From: Firm-04 sp964479595
GTDB lineage: Bacteria > Bacillota > Clostridia > Oscillospirales > Ruminococcaceae
Direction: 5' to 3'
Assembly (NCBI GenBank): GCA_964479595.1
Contig: CAYZMU010000042.1
Span: forward strand, 1-9,198
DNA: 9,198 nt
Part shown: piece by piece, positions 7,041 to 9,198 of the stretch
How the letters are laid out: each line of letters starts with the position of its first letter
Position numbering within the stretch: position 1 is the stretch's first letter
Program-made: the position numbers and the translations under genes
Notes under the pieces: model-generated
Told to the model about the DNA's origin: nothing
Databases searched by the model: none
What the model saw: the letters and a program-made list of their open reading frames with translations, nothing else

Positions 7041-8002
7041 GCGCGGCGCAGTTTCAGCGCGTACCAGCCGCCGTCCGCGCGCGCCTCTTCCAGAGCGAAG
7101 CCCTGCCGCGCCATCGCCTCTTGCACTTCCTCCGCGCGCGCCTCGATAATCCCCGAAAGCAGCAGCACGCCGCGCGGCGCCAAAAACCCGCCGAAGAGCC
7201 CGCCCATGGCAATCAGCACATCCGCGACGATATTCGCCGCCACGATATCATAGCCGCCGCCGATTTTTTTAACGAGCGCGCTGTCTTTGAGGATATCGCC
7301 GCGCAGAGCCGTGTAGTTTTCCATATCAATGCCGTTGAGAGCGGCGTTGTCCAAAGCGGCCTTCACCGCGTTTTCCTCAATATCCACAGCCAGAGCGGAT
7401 TTCGCCCCGAGCAGGATTGCGGCGATAGAGAGAATCCCGCTGCCGCAGCCCAAATCCAGAACCTTCGCGCCGTTTTCGACGCATTCCTCCAGCAGAGTAA
7501 GACAGAGCCGCGTGGTTTCGTGCTGGCCCGTGCCGAAGCTCGAGCCGGGGTCGACACGGAGAATCACACGGTTTTGCGCGTTTTCCGGCTCTTCCCACGC
7601 CGGCGCGACAAGGAGGCGCTCCCCCAACTCAAACGGGTGAAAATACGCCTTCCAGCTGTTTTCCCAGTCCTCTTCTCTCAAATCCTTTGTGGTGAGCGCG
7701 AGTGTCCCGAAGTTGTCATGCTCGGATTGCAGCTGTTTTAACAGGCTTTGCAGGGCGGAAAACTGCTCCGCGCCCTGCGCGTTTCGCGGCACATAGACCG
7801 TCACACTCGGCGCGCCCTCCAGAATGCTCTCGCGCAGCCCTTCCTCGAGGTAATCCCAGTGCCCGGCGCGCTGTGCCATGAGGTCATCGAAATCGTCCGG
7901 GTCGTGAATGGCAAACCCGGTAAACCCTATCTCCTCGAGCGCCGAACAGAGCAAATCGAGCCCCTCTTTCGAGGTCTCAATCCGCGCCTCAAGCCAGTTC
8001 AC
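7037..8002 (-). CDS. prmA: Ribosomal protein L11 methyltransferase
   Basis: PrmA is a SAM-dependent enzyme that methylates amino groups of ribosomal protein L11 (bL11). Its 321 residues are a normal length. The N-terminal substrate-recognition domain starts MNWLEARIETSKE. The linker has EDWENSWKAYFHP (111-123). The catalytic domain has DPGSSFGTGQHETT (151-164), SAM motif I VLDLGCGSGILSIAA (181-195), the ribose-binding acidic residue region AVDIEE (205-210) and NIVADVL (257-263). The start codon is GTG (8000-8002), which restores the canonical N-terminus. It overlaps the mrp stop in a GTGA arrangement (4 nt), with only a weak GGGGCGG upstream, so translation probably depends on mrp coupling. 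In many Firmicutes prmA sits near dnaJ or rsmE instead; here it follows mrp. A non-ribosomal target cannot be excluded, but the motif set fits PrmA. Confidence 0.96.
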   Translation of the reverse strand: MNWLEARIETSKEGLDLLCSALEEIGFTGFAIHDPDDFDDLMAQRAGHWDYLEEGLRESILEGAPSVTVYVPRNAQGAEQFSALQSLLKQLQSEHDNFGTLALTTKDLREEDWENSWKAYFHPFELGERLLVAPAWEEPENAQNRVILRVDPGSSFGTGQHETTRLCLTLLEECVENGAKVLDLGCGSGILSIAAILLGAKSALAVDIEENAVKAALDNAALNGIDMENYTALRGDILKDSALVKKIGGGYDIVAANIVADVLIAMGGLFGGFLAPRGVLLLSGIIEARAEEVQEAMARQGFALEEARADGGWYALKLRRA

Positions 8003-8823
8003 GCGTCCGCCCCGAGCGCCAGAACCGCTTCCGCGGCGGCGTTTAACCAGTCGCCCTCGTAGAGCTCAATCATGCCCTTGTCGCTCGCGGCGGCGAGTTT
8101 GGGGTTTAAGGGGATTCGGCCAAGCACGGGGAGGTTATGCTCTTTCGCGACTTCGTCCAGCGCGCTTTCGCCGAAAACGCGGATTTCCTTCCCGCAGTCG
8201 GGGCAGGTGACATAGCTCATGTTCTCGACAAGCCCCAGAATCGGCACGTTCATCATCCGCGCCATCTTCACCGCCTTGCCGACAATCATGGAGACCAGCT
8301 CCTGCGGCGTCGTGACGACCAGAATCCCGTCCACCGGGATACTCTGGAAGACCGTCAGCGGCACATCGCCCGTGCCGGGGGGCATATCGACAAAGAGGAA
8401 CTCCTCGTCCGCCCAGATGACGTCTGTCCAGAACTGGCTCACCGCGCCCGCGATGACCGGCCCGCGCCAGACAACCGGGTCGGTCGGGTTTTCGAGCATG
8501 AGATTGACACTCATGATATCCGTGCCGAGCTTTGATTTGACGGGGAGAATGCCGTTTTCATCGCCTTGGGCGCGGGCGGTGACGCCGAACATTTTTGGGA
8601 TAGACGGGCCCGTGATATCCGCGTCCAGAATCCCGACGCTTTTGCCCGCCCGCTGTACGGCGACAGCGGTTAAAGCGGTGACCAGGGATTTTCCGACCCC
8701 GCCCTTGCCGCTCATGACGGCGATGACGTGCCCTATCTTTGACAGCGGGTGCGGGGGCTGGCGCAGGTCTCTTTCCGCGCAGTTTTCCCCGCAGGTTTCG
8801 CAGTCGTGTCCGCATTCGCTCAT
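7999..8823 (-). CDS. mrp: Mrp/NBP35-type P-loop ATPase, iron-sulfur cluster carrier (ApbC-like)
   Basis: This 274-residue cytoplasmic ATPase of the Mrp/ParA-like group is known in other species to bind and transfer Fe-S clusters. It shows the deviant Walker A SGKGGVGKS (38-46), DADITGPSIP (67-76), VDMPPGTGD (145-153) and the dimer-bridging CPDC (Cys207 and Cys210). The N-terminus has a Cys cluster (C4, C8, C11, C15) seen in clostridial and Nbp35-like members, which may hold a second cluster. The chosen ATG (8821-8823) has AAAGGA 9 nt upstream. In-frame ATGs further upstream are at or before the predicted transcription start and would read through the promoter. The N-terminal DUF59 domain found in some Mrp proteins is absent. 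It overlaps prmA by 4 nt and forms a two-gene operon with it. Confidence 0.95.
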   Translation of the reverse strand: MSECGHDCETCGENCAERDLRQPPHPLSKIGHVIAVMSGKGGVGKSLVTALTAVAVQRAGKSVGILDADITGPSIPKMFGVTARAQGDENGILPVKSKLGTDIMSVNLMLENPTDPVVWRGPVIAGAVSQFWTDVIWADEEFLFVDMPPGTGDVPLTVFQSIPVDGILVVTTPQELVSMIVGKAVKMARMMNVPILGLVENMSYVTCPDCGKEIRVFGESALDEVAKEHNLPVLGRIPLNPKLAAASDKGMIELYEGDWLNAAAEAVLALGADA

Positions 8824-8831
8824 GTGATCAG

Positions 8832-8838
8832 ATCCTTT
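8832..8838 (-). promoter_or_regulatory. Ribosome binding site deciding the mrp start
   Basis: GAAAGGA reads on the minus strand, with AAAGGAT 8-9 nt before the ATG at 8821-8823. It supports the MSECGHDC start over two in-frame ATGs upstream, which have no comparable SD. Confidence 0.7.
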
Positions 8839-8865
8839 CGCAAGTTTGACACCCATACAAGACCC

Positions 8866-8894
8866 AGTATACCACAAAAACGCGCGGCTGTCAA
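8866..8894 (-). promoter_or_regulatory. Sigma-A promoter of mrp-prmA
   Basis: On the minus strand TTGACA (8889-8894) and TATACT (8866-8871) are separated by 17 nt. The predicted start is about 8859, giving a 36-nt leader to the mrp ATG. The -35 hexamer occupies the loop of a GC-rich inverted repeat (8881-8901). Confidence 0.85.
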
Positions 8895-8901
8895 CCGCGC
8901 G
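8876..8901 (-). terminator. Second GC-rich hairpin with T-run, overlapping the mrp promoter
   Basis: The arms CGCGCGG and CCGCGCG (7 bp, all G/C) enclose a 7-nt loop containing TTGACA, and TTTTT follows on the minus strand (8876-8880). It has the form of an intrinsic terminator acting on transcripts coming from the surface-protein gene. It may instead, or also, act on the promoter as DNA. Confidence 0.6.
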
Positions 8902-8905
8902 GCAC

Positions 8906-8936
8906 AAAAATAGGATGATGCCCGAAGGCATCATCC
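8906..8936 (-). terminator. Rho-independent terminator of the upstream surface-protein gene
   Basis: A perfect 10-bp stem GGATGATGCC/GGCATCATCC (8913-8936) closes a TTCG loop on the minus strand, a C(UUCG)G tetraloop, and is followed by TATTTTT. It lies 31 nt after the TAA of the surface-protein gene. On the plus strand the nearest T-run is 8 nt from the stem, so it mainly serves minus-strand transcription. Confidence 0.92.
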
Positions 8937-8967
8937 CAGTCAGGTTTTTTGAGTCAGCGCGAGGAGA

Positions 8968-9198
8968 TTAGTGCATCTTCTTGCGGATGACGACCGCGGC
9001 GGCGGCAGCGCTCAGCAGAGCGGCGACCGCGACAGCGGGACCGGCGTCACCGGTAGCGGGAGCCGGAGCAGCCGTGCCGGCAGGAGCAGCCGTGGCAGCG
9101 GGCTTCGTCGTGGTGGTTGTGGTCGCGGCAGACGCGGCGGCCGTGGTTGTGGTCGTGGTGGTCTCTTCCGGAGCAGCCGTGGTGGTCGTGGTGGTCGT
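8968..9198 (-). CDS. C-terminal end of a Thr-rich surface protein with PATGD sorting-like signal (partial)
   Basis: Only the last 76 codons are in the window; the 5' part is beyond the right edge. The frame has no internal start and ends at TAA (8968-8970). It reads as three Thr tracts (7, 7 and 6 residues) separated by AAPEE and AAASAA, then a Lys/Pro/Ala spacer, PATGD (residues 47-51 of the visible part), a hydrophobic Ala/Val/Leu segment of about 20 residues, and the basic end RKKMH. This layout is that of a cell-wall sorting signal; the pentapeptide differs from LPXTG, but (x)PxTGD endings are frequent in gut Clostridia surface proteins. The Thr tracts look like an extended, perhaps glycosylated stalk. 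The body of the protein and its function are unknown. A plain TM tail without sortase processing is the alternative. Confidence 0.78.
   Translation of the reverse strand, partial: TTTTTTTAAPEETTTTTTTAAASAATTTTTTKPAATAAPAGTAAPAPATGDAGPAVAVAALLSAAAAAVVIRKKMH
9106..9198 (-). repeat. Degenerate Thr-codon repeats in the surface-protein stalk
   Basis: ACC/ACG/ACA codon runs at 9178-9198, 9142-9162 and 9106-9123 alternate with short Ala-rich linkers (9163-9177 and 9124-9141), giving a period of about 36-39 bp. The outermost run shows a GTGGTC-like simple repeat on the plus strand. The array probably continues beyond the window. Confidence 0.75.

Noticed and set aside
8824..8860. Riboswitch in the mrp leader
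   Set aside because: The predicted leader is only about 36 nt with no stable stem, too short for a known riboswitch class.
8824..8934. Upstream in-frame starts for mrp (37 or 12 extra residues)
   Set aside because: The longest form would start inside the upstream terminator and cross the promoter. The middle ATG (8857-8859) coincides with the predicted transcription start and has no SD. The MSECGHDC start matches the clostridial Mrp N-terminus.

Overview
This window looks like chromosomal DNA from a GC-rich anaerobic Gram-positive bacterium, most likely a gut-type Clostridia lineage such as Oscillospirales/Ruminococcaceae. The reasons are strong AGGAG-type ribosome binding sites, near-consensus sigma-A promoters, BspA-type leucine-rich repeat surface proteins, a Thr-rich wall-type protein with a PATGD sorting-like C-terminus, and a clostridial-style Mrp ATPase with an N-terminal Cys cluster. 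The lineage is an inference. All seven genes lie on the minus strand, so they read from the right end of the window to the left.

Reading in the direction of transcription, the right edge (8968-9198) holds the last 76 codons of a surface protein made of Thr tracts, a PATGD motif, a hydrophobic segment and a basic tail. An intrinsic terminator with a UUCG loop follows. Next come a second GC-rich hairpin with a T-run and a strong promoter whose -35 box lies in the loop of that hairpin. This promoter drives mrp (Fe-S carrier/scaffold ATPase) and prmA (ribosomal protein L11 methyltransferase), which overlap by 4 nt.

A second promoter, an exact TTGACA-N17-TATAAT, begins inside the prmA stop region. 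It should drive a compact five-gene unit: a DUF1015 protein, glmS (glucosamine-6-phosphate synthase), two secreted, membrane-anchored BspA-like LRR proteins, and an AI-2E family membrane protein that runs off the left edge. Gaps within this unit are 30, 4, 4 and 15 nt, and ribosome binding sites for the later genes lie inside the preceding gene, so it is probably one translationally coupled transcript.

The functional theme is mostly housekeeping: Fe-S delivery, ribosome modification and the first step of amino-sugar synthesis for peptidoglycan. Cell-surface proteins are attached to it. The less ordinary points are the linkage of glmS to two LRR surface proteins and a transporter, the lack of room for a glmS ribozyme, a promoter embedded in a terminator hairpin, and a 30-bp tandem repeat encoding a predicted cytoplasmic acidic tail. 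I see no mobile element, CRISPR array, tRNA or rRNA. No gene-free stretch exceeds about 150 bases.
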